Of a DNA stretch of 64,000 bases, positions 11,597-22,677 are shown in pieces. Position 1 is the first letter of the stretch. The number at the start of each line of letters is the position of its first letter. This DNA is from Neoscytalidium dimidiatum. Lineage: Eukaryota; Ascomycota; Dothideomycetes; Botryosphaeriales; Botryosphaeriaceae. The stretch is from NCBI GenBank assembly GCA_037367355.1, contig CM074695.1, positions 1,612,001-1,676,000 on the forward strand, read 5' to 3'. The notes under the pieces are model-generated. The model saw nothing but the letters and a program-made list of their open reading frames with translations, was not told where the DNA came from and searched no databases. The position numbers and the translations under genes were made by a program.

Positions 11597-12405
11597 GAAT
11601 TATGCTAAAACGTGATAGTTCACAGCAACGTCCTCAGTGATGAGGTTTCGTCTCCAAGGTCCATATCAAAATGGGGGCCGAAGATCAGGGGGACACTGAG
11701 GAGCGCATCATGCTCACGGAAGCCACGTTCGTATCGTGAGCATCTTGAGGGCGCCCTCTTGCTTTCCTGTCCCGCCATGCACCTCCACTGATATCCCTGA
11801 ACTCAAGACCGTTACTGTCAATTGTACCAGCACCAGCTCTAGCGCCTTCGGCAGCAAGCGACTCTTCGCCATCACAAGTGATGGCTCTTCTAGACGAGAA
11901 AAAAACAGACACAGTTTACCTTGCGTTTATTGTAACACCCTTGCAAATGACCTCTCAATGGCTGAAGCGACGTTTGTTTCTCGCCTAGCGTGTCTGTATA
12001 ACGCAGGAATCCCACAGATCTCTGCAGCTGCTCTCCGACCCTATGAGGCGCCGCAAGGCATGTCAGCTACCAATTGCGGTGATTGCAGCTAGTGTAATTT
12101 GGCGTACCTTTGTGCTTCTCCAGCAACCTTGGCTTATTGTGGCAGGATCGTGGCGGTACATTTCATTATACCGCACTATTTTCCTGCAGCCGAGAGAGCG
12201 CAGATATTTTCAATGGACAGCTGAGGCACCAGCCCTAACCAACGGTTGATCTGTACTTCTAGCTCCGCCTAGTCCGCCGTAGGCAGGATAGTTGCCAGAG
12301 TGATCCGTTACAGCTTCCGTGGCCTTCCACATGTTGATTCAGCTGGCGGATTTGGTCTAGCGTGCTGGCCTCGCTTAGATGATCGGGGCGGCCTGCTTTC
12401 CATGA

Positions 12406-12462
12406 TATAAAACCCTCACCCACCCCCAGCAGACTCTTCTTCTCTTTCTTTCTCTTTCTTCA
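12406..12462 (+). promoter_or_regulatory. TATA box plus CT-rich leader
   Basis: TATAAAA at 12406-12412 is followed by a pyrimidine tract (CTTCTTCTCTTTCTTTC-type) running to the ATG at 12463. This is the typical core promoter layout of a highly expressed fungal gene, yet the frame behind it is not recognised. Confidence 0.35.
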
Positions 12463-12783
12463 ATGAACTTTCAAGAACGGGGCTTGCTGGAGCTACGCCT
12501 GCCTTTTCACTTCGGTTCTAGATCAACGACTCTAGCGGTCGGTGGTACTACCCTGCATTGTTTCCGCAAGGAGATATGCGTCACATCCTGGATCGTTCCA
12601 TGGGTGTCGAATGGGGCAGAATCTTTGTGCGAGAGAGCTGTACCACACATTTTTTTCTTTGTTGTAGTCTTTCGTTGTCTCTTCCATCAAGCATGGGAAT
12701 TCGAGGAAGGATCTGGCGGTGATGAAGTTGCAGGAGCTTCTGTCCATGAGTGTCAACACATACTGAAGCAGCCAACCAGATAG
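12463..12783 (+). CDS. Unrecognised ORF behind a promoter-like sequence (106 aa)
   Basis: ATG-initiated frame of 106 residues. It includes a phenylalanine/valine-rich hydrophobic patch (HIFFFVVVFRCLF) in the middle and an acidic, cysteine-containing C-terminal part. No family is recognised. The opposite strand has frames of similar length. Its only support is the TATA box and CT-rich leader directly upstream. Confidence 0.2.
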   Translation: MNFQERGLLELRLPFHFGSRSTTLAVGGTTLHCFRKEICVTSWIVPWVSNGAESLCERAVPHIFFFVVVFRCLFHQAWEFEEGSGGDEVAGASVHECQHILKQPTR

Positions 12784-15700
12784 TGCACTGCCCAAACATG
12801 ACGGATGCGCCCGTATACTTCCACGGCCTCCAATTTCAGTGTCGCGTCTCTCGCGATGTAGTGTAAGGACTTCTCTATTACGACCAGCCTGTCCATGTAG
12901 TCACATCACCCTTCCGCTCGCTACTAACATTTCGAGGATTTGTCTGAAATCATAAGTTTATTTGCAGAATGGCTCGCATTCCCTTGTTGAACTTTCAGTG
13001 GACCGTCAAGCATATCTACTACCTACGCGCGGCTTCTACTGGCACATGAAGGTCACTCTTCTAGATCTTCTTAGCGAGGGCGCGAGAGTCGCGGTCCAGC
13101 ACGCAGCAAAGCCGCGAAGACTGTTATACATTTCCGAGGGCAACAAGCGCTCGACGACCCCGCGATAGCTCACGATACTTGGCATGGTGTTGAGCCTGCA
13201 TTTCGTGCCCAACTACCTCCTTGCGTCACTTGGCACCATATGGTTTCACAAAGTCCGTGTCCACTTGCCATTGCTATGTTTGATCGCAATCAGATATCCT
13301 AGCCATTCAACAATGTAGTGGAGCCTTCGAGGGCCGAGATGGGTTTCCTAAGGCTGCGAAGAGCTGTGTTGGTTCGAATAACGTATTCGATTCACCGCGC
13401 GGGGAAGCTGTTCATATTGGATCAGCGAAAATGGTGGTCTTGAAGATAGGCAAAAACCAAGACATCTATCATCCTCAATCTGCATACGCACCGGTAATAG
13501 CACAGGCGGCTTTTCGTCCACCATAGTGATCGCACACACGCATCATTACGCCTTAGAATCTCTCGAATCCGTGGCAACCTTACTTCTCTCTCTCCCTATG
13601 TGCTCCTCCGTCTTTGTGTGTGTTATGTCCGTCCTCCGAAGCCGTGCTCGTCTCTGTTGTGACAGTGAGAGGGTTCGTCGATGTGCGACGAGAATTCGAG
13701 CGGTTCGATTTCCGGTGCGATTGTCGATGGACCACTGTGCCTTAGGCTACGCTTAGAAAGTGGTGGTTAACTCGAGCGAGGTATTGAAGATCCACAGTGC
13801 CTGCAAGACATATCAGTTAGGTCAGGCCTGTTTGCGAAGAATTGGCCCAGAACAGTTGTACGTGAAAGGTCGCAGCCTGCAACTAGAAGAAGATCGCGTT
13901 GTTCACTCTGGCTCCTTCCAATTGAGCAAAATATTTCGCTCCGAAAACGCTTCCTGCTTCCTTAAAACTTCTACGTTGCTCTTGAGTTTGTGTACGTACC
14001 CAACAGCCTCTGAAAGATTCCCGGATATTCCAATATCTCAGTCTGCAGGATGAGTGGCGAAGATTGCCTCATGGCCCACTACAATATATTCAGAGGGGCC
14101 CATGTTGTCGAGGATGTGAAGTGCAAATACCTCTAACTTTCGTAGTTGTTCTGTTGTCAAGACTGTGGGTCGTAAAACCGATAAGTTTTGTGCGTAGTGC
14201 ACTGTCTCGTCGGCTTCCAATATGCGTGCTCTTGTCCCTTGTTAGCGTCTTCTGACATGATCAGTGTCACACTCTCCCAGGAATTCACGGATGACCTATT
14301 TATTAGCTTGCTATGAGGGGCGAGGCGCTGAGCTGACACGGTCCGCCTGCTGACCAAGGGTCGGTATAACGACTTACCTCCCCTGCTTCCAGGCAACGCC
14401 CAGATTAGATCGATTTGCGAGACCTACGTTACCAAAAGCTCCAGAAACAGATCGTGTAGCGCATTCTTCAGCATAAGACAGAGGCGTGGAGACTCGCGAA
14501 GCTTTTACTGCCCTTCTGCACGGCTGTCTGCGTCGCGTCGTGTCGCGCCTCGAGCTTGCAATTTTGGCGTCTCTTCGTCGTGCACAGATGTTTCGAGCTA
14601 CTGTAAGGGTCAATGATGCTTAAACTGCCGGATCCTTTGAAAGCCCTTGTCATCGAGAGTTTACTTTGCCTAGAATCGAATCTGTGCTCGAGCATCTACA
14701 AGAGCTTCGCCTCTGTATTGTGATCGTGTGATTTTCGGGGGGAAAAGAGAGATTTAAGCGCTGGATGCATTCTATACTGCAGTAAGCTTAATTTAGATTC
14801 AAGAAGGTCTCGGTGGAGGAGCCCTCCGCGTCTGAACGCGGTGTCGTTTGTTCCGGATTGCGTTTGCACCAGCGGGCGGAAGTGGCGCGCTCTGCTTCTC
14901 ATCATGCGCATGGGCGTCTAACCGCCAAAGACATTTCTTGTAATTGAATATGCGTGGTTGACTTGCCTGTGATGCGGTGAGGTGTTGTTTGCCGCAGGTT
15001 TGTGTGCTTCCTCCGGCGAAGGTCAGATTGCGACCCTGATCCGCAGCCACGACACCGTCGCTGGACCCTAATTCGAGTCGCCCACTTCATGAGCCTTCCG
15101 CGACCACATCATATCCTAGTTCTTGACCATACAGAGGTCTTCCGTGTCCTCAGACATTGCTCAAATGCCGCCGTGGATGTCCAGCCAAAAGCGACGCATT
15201 GGGCGCTCGCCAGATTTGGCGAGGGCTGGCTGGCGCCCGGGGATTCCTCACCACAGCCGCGACAGCTTACCTTTCGTTCTCACTGGGCTCCACAAGCCCA
15301 AGGGATTAGAATGAAAGACAAGTACCACTACAACATCGACGATGACTACATTGATGGGGCTCACGACTACAACGACGAAGGTGAGCAATTCCGAAAGCGG
15401 CGTGCATCACAAGACACCCCGAAACGCTTCGTTCAGGAAGCTCGCAAAGCCGTCAGTGGACTCCAATTATCTCCACCGCCCTCACAGTGTCCTCTCGCGC
15501 TTTCTCTCGCTCGTCCAACAACCTCCGCAGAAGCATCCGCAGAAGCATCTACCTCGAGCATACACCATTTAACTGCATGATTCCATACAACGCTGCTCGC
15601 AGGGGCTTCGCAGCCAGAAGACAGACATATATGGAGATAAGGACACTGGAGAACTTATGGAAGCGCATGGCACGGCTGTGGGCCTGCTCCTTGCAAACGG

Positions 15701-16504
15701 AGACCATGAGTCAAGGTTACATCACTGTATAACATGCTGTGATGCCGATAGTAACTTAGCTACGTCTAATGGAATGTTCATGCTGGTATTCAAACCCGAG
15801 TTCACCACATAGCGCGCAAGATGCGGAAATGGTCGTCCAGGAGATGAACAACAGCGGCGCTCTCGCATCTCCATCCCGACGTCTCTGCCTCGTCCTCTTG
15901 TAAGTGTCTTCCAGGTGAATTGCCGATAAAGGGACGGCTGCAGCTGATACTGGCATCTTTCCGTCAACAGGCGTTTCAGTAACATTTTGCACAACTATTG
16001 TCGTCACTCGAAACATTAAGACTGCGTTCTCAACCTCAGCTTCTCCACCCATCACTGCGGGCCATAGGCCGAGATTTATTCACGTTGACATGCTTGACGT
16101 CGCGGGTTCTCCTATGCTTCAGCATGGACGTAGCATAGAGCGCGTTCGCACGTAAGCCTGGCACGCGTTTGAACTGACGCCTTGCGCGCGTCTGCATACA
16201 GGGCCTGGCGCATGGACCCCCATTGGCCATCCGCGAATGCCAAAATCAGCGAGGCGAGCTCGATCAACCTGCCGTTCTTGTTCCTTCTAGAACGAGAAAT
16301 GATTCGGATGCACGCCGACAGCGCGGGCTCCGTCGCCAGACATAAATCTCTCGCTTTTCGACGGCCCCCTCCACTTTTTGCTCGCCCTTCCACATCGACC
16401 TCGCCCTGGTCTTTGCCTTGATATCCTCTTAAACCCATTCATTACCACCTGAATCGCTCTTCAGCACCGCATCTCCTACTAAGGTCTGATCCTCGCGATC
16501 AACA

Positions 16505-17081
16505 ATGCCCACCGCGAAGAAGAAGAAGGAACTTGAAAGCAGCGACACGACCCAACCTGCTCCAGTTCAACCTACCCCTGCTCCCCTCACGCCACCGTCT
16601 CCAGCTGCTCCTGCGGCAAGCACAGCCTTGAGCGCTGTTGATCAGAATGCCTCGTCCACGGAAGCCACCTCGCTCACTGCTTATGAGATCAAGGTCGTCA
16701 TCGCTCTTCTACAGTCCATGACGGCCAATCCTCAGGTAAGTCTTTGCACACCTTTCTATCCTCCTACACCTTCCTTCATCTTCTAACAATGCCATTCAAC
16801 AGGTAGATGTGGACAAGGCTAGCCATCTACTCAGTCACAACTTCAAGGAGTCAACCGAGTGTGTTTTCGGAAATCTTTTCAAGAAATTCAACCCCGAGAT
16901 TTCTGTTACCGACACTTCTCCAGTCCTTGCTACTCCCGCAGCCAAGAAGCGACCTCGCCTAGAAGATTCCGAGGGCCCTCCGGCAAAGCAGCAAAGGGTT
17001 CACCAGCCATCCCAGGAGGATATTCAGGCGGCTATTGCCACCTTGGCAGTTGTCGGTAGGAGGATGATGCAGGGCAACTGA
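16505..17081 (+). CDS. Small hypothetical protein with Pro/Ala-rich N-terminus
   Basis: Two exons, 16505-16735 and 16803-17081, give 169 residues; the 67-base intron has GTAAGT and CAACAG ends and phase 0. The ATG follows TCAACA. Residues 2-60 are lysine-rich, then proline/alanine/serine-rich and probably disordered. A compact part follows: YEIKVVIALLQSM, then DVDKASHLLSHNFKES and CVFGNLFKKFNPEI. Then comes a basic AAKKRPRLEDSE segment that looks like a nuclear localisation signal, and a helical end (EDIQAAIATLAVVGRRMMQ). Splice sites and composition say it is real. I do not recognise the family. A nuclear role is inferred only from the basic motif. Confidence 0.75.
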
Positions 17082-17164
17082 GCATGCTTAGCGTGCTTCT
17101 CATCTACCAGTACAAAGGCGGTTTGACGATGACGATCAAGTAGAGCTCAATCGATTACTCGCTC

Positions 17165-17522
17165 TCCTTACTTGTGCGTTATCTGCGATTACAACTTCAC
17201 TCTTCTCCCTCTGACCCTTCCCAGCCGCATCGTCCCACCGCCAGAAGTGCCGCGACAGTCAAGCCAGAGGTACCACCGCCGCAAATGATGTAATCGTAGG
17301 ATTCAAGTAGCTGAGAAGCTTGCGAGTCTTGAGATTCTTGCTGCGAGCTCACGCCCGTTGTTGGAGCAAAAACTCGTATGCATCTGTATTCGTTGTCTGG
17401 CCTTGTTCTGTCTGAAAGAGCGGAGGAGCTAAACTACCCAGCGGCGCTAGCGCCGCGCTAAGCGTACCTGCCATAACACCCGTAGCCCAAAGGAACAGGA
17501 AATACGAAAGAGCGGGCCACAT
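17165..17522 (-). pseudogene. Broken 5' end of a secreted GMC oxidoreductase
   Basis: From an ATG at 17522 the minus strand encodes a signal-peptide-like start (MWPALSYFLFLWATGVMAG) and about 40 more residues, stopping at 17349. A second frame then gives a linker and YDYIICGGGTSGLTVAA (about 17300-17250), the N-terminal FAD-binding Rossmann motif of glucose-methanol-choline oxidoreductases. After a further one-base shift, SEVVIADNAQV (about 17200-17168) sits where the family has the second beta strand (VLVIE). The rest of the roughly 600-residue enzyme is missing; the next gene's 3' end lies at 17081. Order and spacing agree with the family, so I read it as a truncated, frameshifted relic. 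An intron could explain the first shift but not the loss of the body. Confidence 0.7.
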
Positions 17523-20500
17523 CTTCGAGCTTTGCGTCAGAAGATGTGTTGTGAGAGAACGAGCGGAATGCAAGCTCGTCGGCCTGTTCTTGAAAAGTGC
17601 CATCGAGCCCTTCTATGATATATTCTTACTGTCCAAGCTGGCCGGAGCTCTGCGGCAGCCCGTGCTGGCCGCTGCTGATGGGTAAAAGCCGGACACTTCA
17701 TGTTGCTTGCGCATCGTCTAATACTGGTATCGTACTGTGTGCACACGAGATTCCTGTCTATTCCGTCTTGGGGCAACGTACAAGAGTTCGAGTTAAGAAA
17801 ATGTACATTTCCCAAGGTTACGGTATCCTGGCACGGAGCCAGAGAAAGTGGAGCAGCGTTGTTCCGTGCACGCCCGATGCGGACTGTGGCCGAATCCATC
17901 CCGAAACAGGTGGTGGGATGAGCGTTGCCTCAGGGCCAGGGCTGGTGATCGCCGTTAACAACCTCACAACATATCGGCATGAATCACTTGCAGTATGCTC
18001 TGCAACGTTCCAGCAGAATAGGAGACGCATTATCATTAAGCAGCCCGATTCCAGCGGTTGGAAGCTGAAGATATCGAGTTCCGTTGTCCGCAATGCTGAC
18101 GCGGAGCGAGGTACAAGGTACACGCCAAGCCGTGTGAGGCGAGGTTGTACAAGGATGTTCAGGACTGTACCTGACAGTAGATCCATCACCAAGCTCGGCA
18201 CTCCTGTTGATCCCAGAATTGGCGGAGATGCCCAAAGTCTGATAGATCGATATCAGGCATTTGGCTCACAGAAACACTAGCTTCATGGTCAAACCCTCCA
18301 GTGAACGTGCAAATAGGTACAGATCTGTTGAAACAGGTCCACTTTCTCCCTAATTTGGCCGAGTTCGTACACGGGATGTCGATCTCTGACGCCAAATATG
18401 ATTGTGAGTGCGGCGTCTTCGAGTAGAACGCAGGTTCGTTCTTATCTACTGATGAATATACTATGGCGTCTCGCTACACGCGTGAGTAGATTTGGTCCGA
18501 TCATCAAGATGGGCAATGTGTGTTCAACCCGGTCTACGGGATCGGGATCAGTAAAGAAGAACACTAGCGAGCCTTATGCCGTGGCTACAACGGTAAGATG
18601 ACTATGTTACTATTTTGATGACCACCTCCGCTCTGCTTGGCAACGTCTTGTTTGTAGTCTTGCGGCTCTAGCCCATAGCTTACGTGTAAGATATGCCCCG
18701 GGGTGCGTCGGTATGCACCGTAAATGCTACCTACGTTGGCTCGTGCGCAAAGCTTATAGTTCGGAAACATTTGTTCTAGAAAGCATCAGGTGCCCCAGCC
18801 CCAAAGCCTAAATCTGCAAACAGTGCGTGGCCGGCATCTCGGAATGTCTCGGACGCTGATCACTAAAGGCCGGATCGATCCTTCTTCAAAAACTGTTTCG
18901 TCTTCCATTTGTTTTTATGCCTGGATCAGTGGTAGATTGCTGATGCGACCGCAGGTGTTCAGGCTATAATTTGAGTGATAGCATGGATTGCAAGAAAAAT
19001 TTCAACTTCTTTCTAAAAAGCCCTCTGAAAGGAATCGTGATCTCAATGAGTTAGCTATCGAGTCGGCAATTCTCGACGTATGTAGCGTCGCGAACCGCTT
19101 AAAGAACATTCCAAGGCCACGCGGTTTATACAAAAAAAATTGAAGGATAGCAAAGGCCTCTACTACTTATTTTTGCAAATTTTGAATTTCTGGCACATTC
19201 GGAGAACCCGAATAGGGCTTCACTCCTATCAAACTACACCATAGTAATCAAGAGTCAATCTAGTAGACAGACTCTACCAAACATACGCCGAAGAAGAATA
19301 CGCTCCCCAGGGAATTTCACTGCTTTCATCGCAAGTGGATTTCGGAATATAGAGCTTCATGTGCCCCTTCTGATATGCAGCGTCGCTTTTTGCACAATGA
19401 GGCTCGATGATGAGTACAGTTTTGAACCTCAGAAGGCTTACAAAATACCTAAAAGCTAATGAAAAAGCTTAATAATAGCCTCTGCGACTCCCTCTTAGAA
19501 AGAGCCCGATCAATGCTCCCAAACCTTGTGGACTCCACGACCTCCTGAGCTGAATACCCAGACATCATCCCTCGGAAGGGGAAAAGTGACTATTAAATTA
19601 TTCTAAAAAGACAATGACCTAGTTCCGCTGCAAAACAAAGGAAACGAGCTCGCAGTTGGCATGATGATCAAATGTGCAACGAATTATTCAGTGTGCTGCC
19701 ATTGAATAGAAGAAGCATCGATGCGCTCGGCGAAACATCTGGACACCACCCCCGGGGTCTAATTGAACGTCAAAGTTTTTTTGGGCGCATGTTTCCCTGA
19801 CCACATTGAGACCGCATGGCGACGCTTGAGGATATGGTCGAATGCTATGTGGATATGATATTCTTGTACAAGTACTCGACTCCGCGGAAAATGAATGGTA
19901 GCTTCGATAGCACAAGAGCGGAGGAGCAAAGTGAATGGTACCACGCCCGCTTTTTTGAAACTTTCACTTTGGCCTGTATCTCAGCTTATCACTGCTTGAC
20001 GTTCTAAGATGATGGATAACGGACCACATGCTCGATAAAGCTACAATCACCATCGTCAGTGAAGCGGGAAGGTCGCGGTACACACAGGAAGTAGATAGCA
20101 CACTATATATCACTCCAGCACCACAGCATCCTCGGTCATACTCTTAAGATTCTCGGTAGCTGGCAAGAAGGCATCTGGATGTGACTCGCCTTTACAAAGC
20201 ACTTTGCAATGTTTCTGGAACTATGACCGCTTAATGCTGTATCTACGGTCGTGTATTGGAAAACTATGTGAAGGCGCATTGCCTAAAAGCTGATCGAGAA
20301 CTCTCAAGCTCTGTCGTATATAAACGGTTATATATCCGATTCGGCACGTCTGAGATTTAAACATAACATTGCCTCAGACCATGCTATTGAACGTAAACAT
20401 AAGCTTTTCCTACATACGAACGTGCATGTTAGTTGCTGAATTGTGATGAGGAAGCAAGGCCAACATTCCAAAATGTGTGTTTTCTTAGAACATCCGCATC

Positions 20501-20815
20501 GGCCGGTAGCGTTTCGAATGTTGCCTTGCCCCGTCGGACAAGCACTCGTTCCGAGACTCGCGGGTATGGTGAATCCAACGGAGACCTTATCCGTGAGAAC
20601 GGCCCGTGGACTAAGAAGAGAGCTATATTCATTAACATTACGCATCAACCACACCGGTACGCCCGTACCTCCTTCCTCTACTAATTGGCAAAAGAGAGAG
20701 AGAGAGAGAGAGAGACAGAAAAACGAAAGAAAGAAAAGGAAATGCCGGCACAATTTTCTTCTCAGCGACCGGGGGGGAAGAAGGCAATCTACGCCACCAT
20801 CCCACGGCCGCTCCC
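17523..20815. other. Gene-poor region of about 3.3 kb
   Basis: No gene recognised. The part next to 17522 may be the old promoter of the GMC relic (CTCACAACACATCTTCT-type leader on the minus strand). 18.9-20.4 kb is comparatively AT-rich, with only short frames on both strands. A GA dinucleotide run is at 20693-20715. The final part to 20815 should be the 3' UTR of the 2EXR-like gene. Confidence 0.45.
20693..20715. repeat. (GA)n microsatellite
   Basis: Eleven or so GA units, just downstream of the 2EXR-like gene on its minus-strand orientation. Confidence 0.85.
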
Positions 20816-22018
20816 TTACGCCTCTAGTTCTTGAACATCTGCCGTCGGCGGCGATGGCGCGGCGCACACGACCTCCTTCAGCCGCCTCCCGAGCTCGGAC
20901 AAGCTCCTGCCATCCGCGCGATCGGCGGCGAAGTCCGGGTTGAAGCGCAGATACTCGATCTCGAAGGACTTCAAGCCCCTCAGGTTCTCCGCGATGGGGC
21001 CCAGCAACTCCTCCTCCTCCCACTCCTGGCGCCAATAGTACCACTCGACGACCAGGCGGACGTGCTGCAGGCCCGGCATGCGGCGGCGGGTGACGACGGA
21101 GCCCCACAGCTCGCGCCAGCGGTCGCGGCTGTGGGCGACGTGGTTCCAGAAGATCTGGATGGAGCGCACGGCGGCGAGGCGCTCGGGCAGGATGGAGTTG
21201 GCGAAGATGACGAACGAGTGCGGGTGGTTGAAGTCGAAGACGTTGGTGCGGTAGAGCGGCTCGATGGCCTCGCAGTAGGCGCGGCGGCAGGAGAGGAGGA
21301 GGGAGAGCGGGATGCTGTCTTTGGGGAGGAGGTCCCCGGCCATGGAGTGGGCTTTGCGCTCGCGGCAGGAGTCTGGGTCGGAGGTGCGGTGGCAGGTCTT
21401 CACGACGGTGCATTCGTCGTGGAAGCGGGTTGAGGAGGGGGAGGAGGGGGTGATGGTGGCGGAGACGTGGGGGTGGGCTTGCTGCTGCTGGTGTTGGTGG
21501 CGCTGCTGGTCTCCTCGCGGCGGCGGCAATTCCACGTGGCGCACGAAGCAGCGCCGGTCTGGGTCGCCGGGGGTCAGGATGAGGGCGCCGTCGTGCTGTG
21601 CGGTGCCGTAGGGATTGCAGCAGAGCACGTGGCCGGCGCGGTGAGGCTTGAAGAGGAGGTGTACGACGTTCCCGCCGAGGGCCTCGTGGAAGATGCGTAG
21701 GCGCAGTTCAGCAGGGAGCTTGAAGAGCGGGGAGTTTTCCTGGGGGTTGTAGGGGTCCGTGGGAGTGCAGCGGGTCAGGGGCCTTGGGCGCTGTTCAGGC
21801 ACCAGGGGCTTTGGAGCGTATTCGCGGTCCAGCTTGTCCAGCCTTTCCTGGCGCTCGCGTGCACGCGTGCGATGGTCGCTGTAGCGCCAGGGCGAGCCAA
21901 AGCAGCACTCGGCCACAATGAAAGCCAGGATGATGGGAGACAGCAAGCAGTAGCCCACGGGCCTCAGAACCTTGCGGTATACCGGGCGGTATAGGTAGCG
22001 CTGCCGTCTCGAGGTCAT
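20816..22018 (-). CDS. 2EXR/DUF7730-type fungal protein with N-terminal hydrophobic segment
   Basis: Single exon, 400 residues, from the ATG at 22018. The frame is open upstream to 22405, but that part is compositionally poor. A hydrophobic stretch at residues 22-39 (GYCLLSPIILAFIVAECC) is probably a membrane anchor. SPLFKLPAELRLRIFHEALG (about 96-115) is the F-box-like LPxELRxxI signature of the large 2EXR/DUF7730 families of filamentous fungi, followed by HLLFK and a cysteine pair. Later come CRRAYCEAIEPLYRTNVFDF and an ILPERLAAVRSIQIFW segment, both typical of the family. A His/Gln-rich insert lies near residues 175-190. These proteins have no established reaction; a ubiquitin-ligase adaptor role is only a guess. 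Confidence 0.85.
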   Translation of the reverse strand: MTSRRQRYLYRPVYRKVLRPVGYCLLSPIILAFIVAECCFGSPWRYSDHRTRARERQERLDKLDREYAPKPLVPEQRPRPLTRCTPTDPYNPQENSPLFKLPAELRLRIFHEALGGNVVHLLFKPHRAGHVLCCNPYGTAQHDGALILTPGDPDRRCFVRHVELPPPRGDQQRHQHQQQQAHPHVSATITPSSPSSTRFHDECTVVKTCHRTSDPDSCRERKAHSMAGDLLPKDSIPLSLLLSCRRAYCEAIEPLYRTNVFDFNHPHSFVIFANSILPERLAAVRSIQIFWNHVAHSRDRWRELWGSVVTRRRMPGLQHVRLVVEWYYWRQEWEEEELLGPIAENLRGLKSFEIEYLRFNPDFAADRADGRSLSELGRRLKEVVCAAPSPPTADVQELEA

Positions 22019-22677
22019 GGTTGCTGATGTTGAAGCCAAGATGCAGGCCGTTCGATCAGCATCCGACTGGGGACGGGAGAAACAGCATGGGCGTGGCGTA
22101 GCGCAGCACGAGCGCCAGCTCCAGATCCACGGTGAGCAGCGCGAGAGAGGCCTGTTGAGCAGACTGGCGAGGGAGACGTGAGGTTGGAGGTCAGGCGAGA
22201 AGAAACACACATCAGATATACAGAGGGCGACGAGGTTCCTTGCGCAGATCCTTCCCCGTTGCGGGGTAGTCTGCCGTTGACTAAGGACGCGCCCCGCTCC
22301 TAAAGGACTAGCAGCCCAGCCTTCAGCCTTCAGCCTTGAGCCCTCAGTCCTCTCCCTCCCCGGCCTGTCCACAAAAGCCTTGCCCACTACGCCGCACTGT
22401 CGCACTGAAGCCTTGCGACGCGCGTTCTCGTTGGCTTGCTCCTCCTGCGTTTGCCCGCCCCCGCATTAATTGCCCGATGCTTTCTTCTCTCTCTTTCTCT
22501 CTCTCGGGACGATGTCCGCCCACTTCTGAACACTGACGTCTTACTTTCGAACCTGGAAGTATTCTGTATTACTCTGGTAGCCGCTTACATCATCGCATCT
22601 GCCTTTCCAATCATTATCCATCTCTTTTTATCTCCCTCTGTCTGTTTTTTCTTTTCCCGGCCCAATATCCTCCCCCA
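22019..22677. other. Intergenic, 2EXR-like promoter and permease 3' end
   Basis: About 660 bases between two tandem minus-strand genes. It holds a short CT repeat at about 22487-22508 (GA-rich in the sense of the minus-strand genes). No further gene seen. Confidence 0.5.

Larger units (their letters stand above)
11597..16504. other. Gene-poor region of about 4.9 kb
   Basis: No gene recognised. Frames longer than 60 codons occur on both strands but lack motifs, good start contexts or consistent splice continuation. One promoter-like arrangement sits at 12406-12463 and is listed separately. Base composition is near neutral and the DNA looks like decayed sequence. A search with translated databases could still reveal relics here. 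Confidence 0.45.

Noticed and set aside
12350..12395. A-box-like TGGTCTAGCGTG with a pairing D stem on the plus strand
   Set aside because: No anticodon stem, no B box within range and no acceptor stem.
17597..18280. 227-codon plus-strand frame next to the GMC relic
   Set aside because: No recognised motif, and minus-strand frames of similar length compete. It might be chance; no support beyond length.
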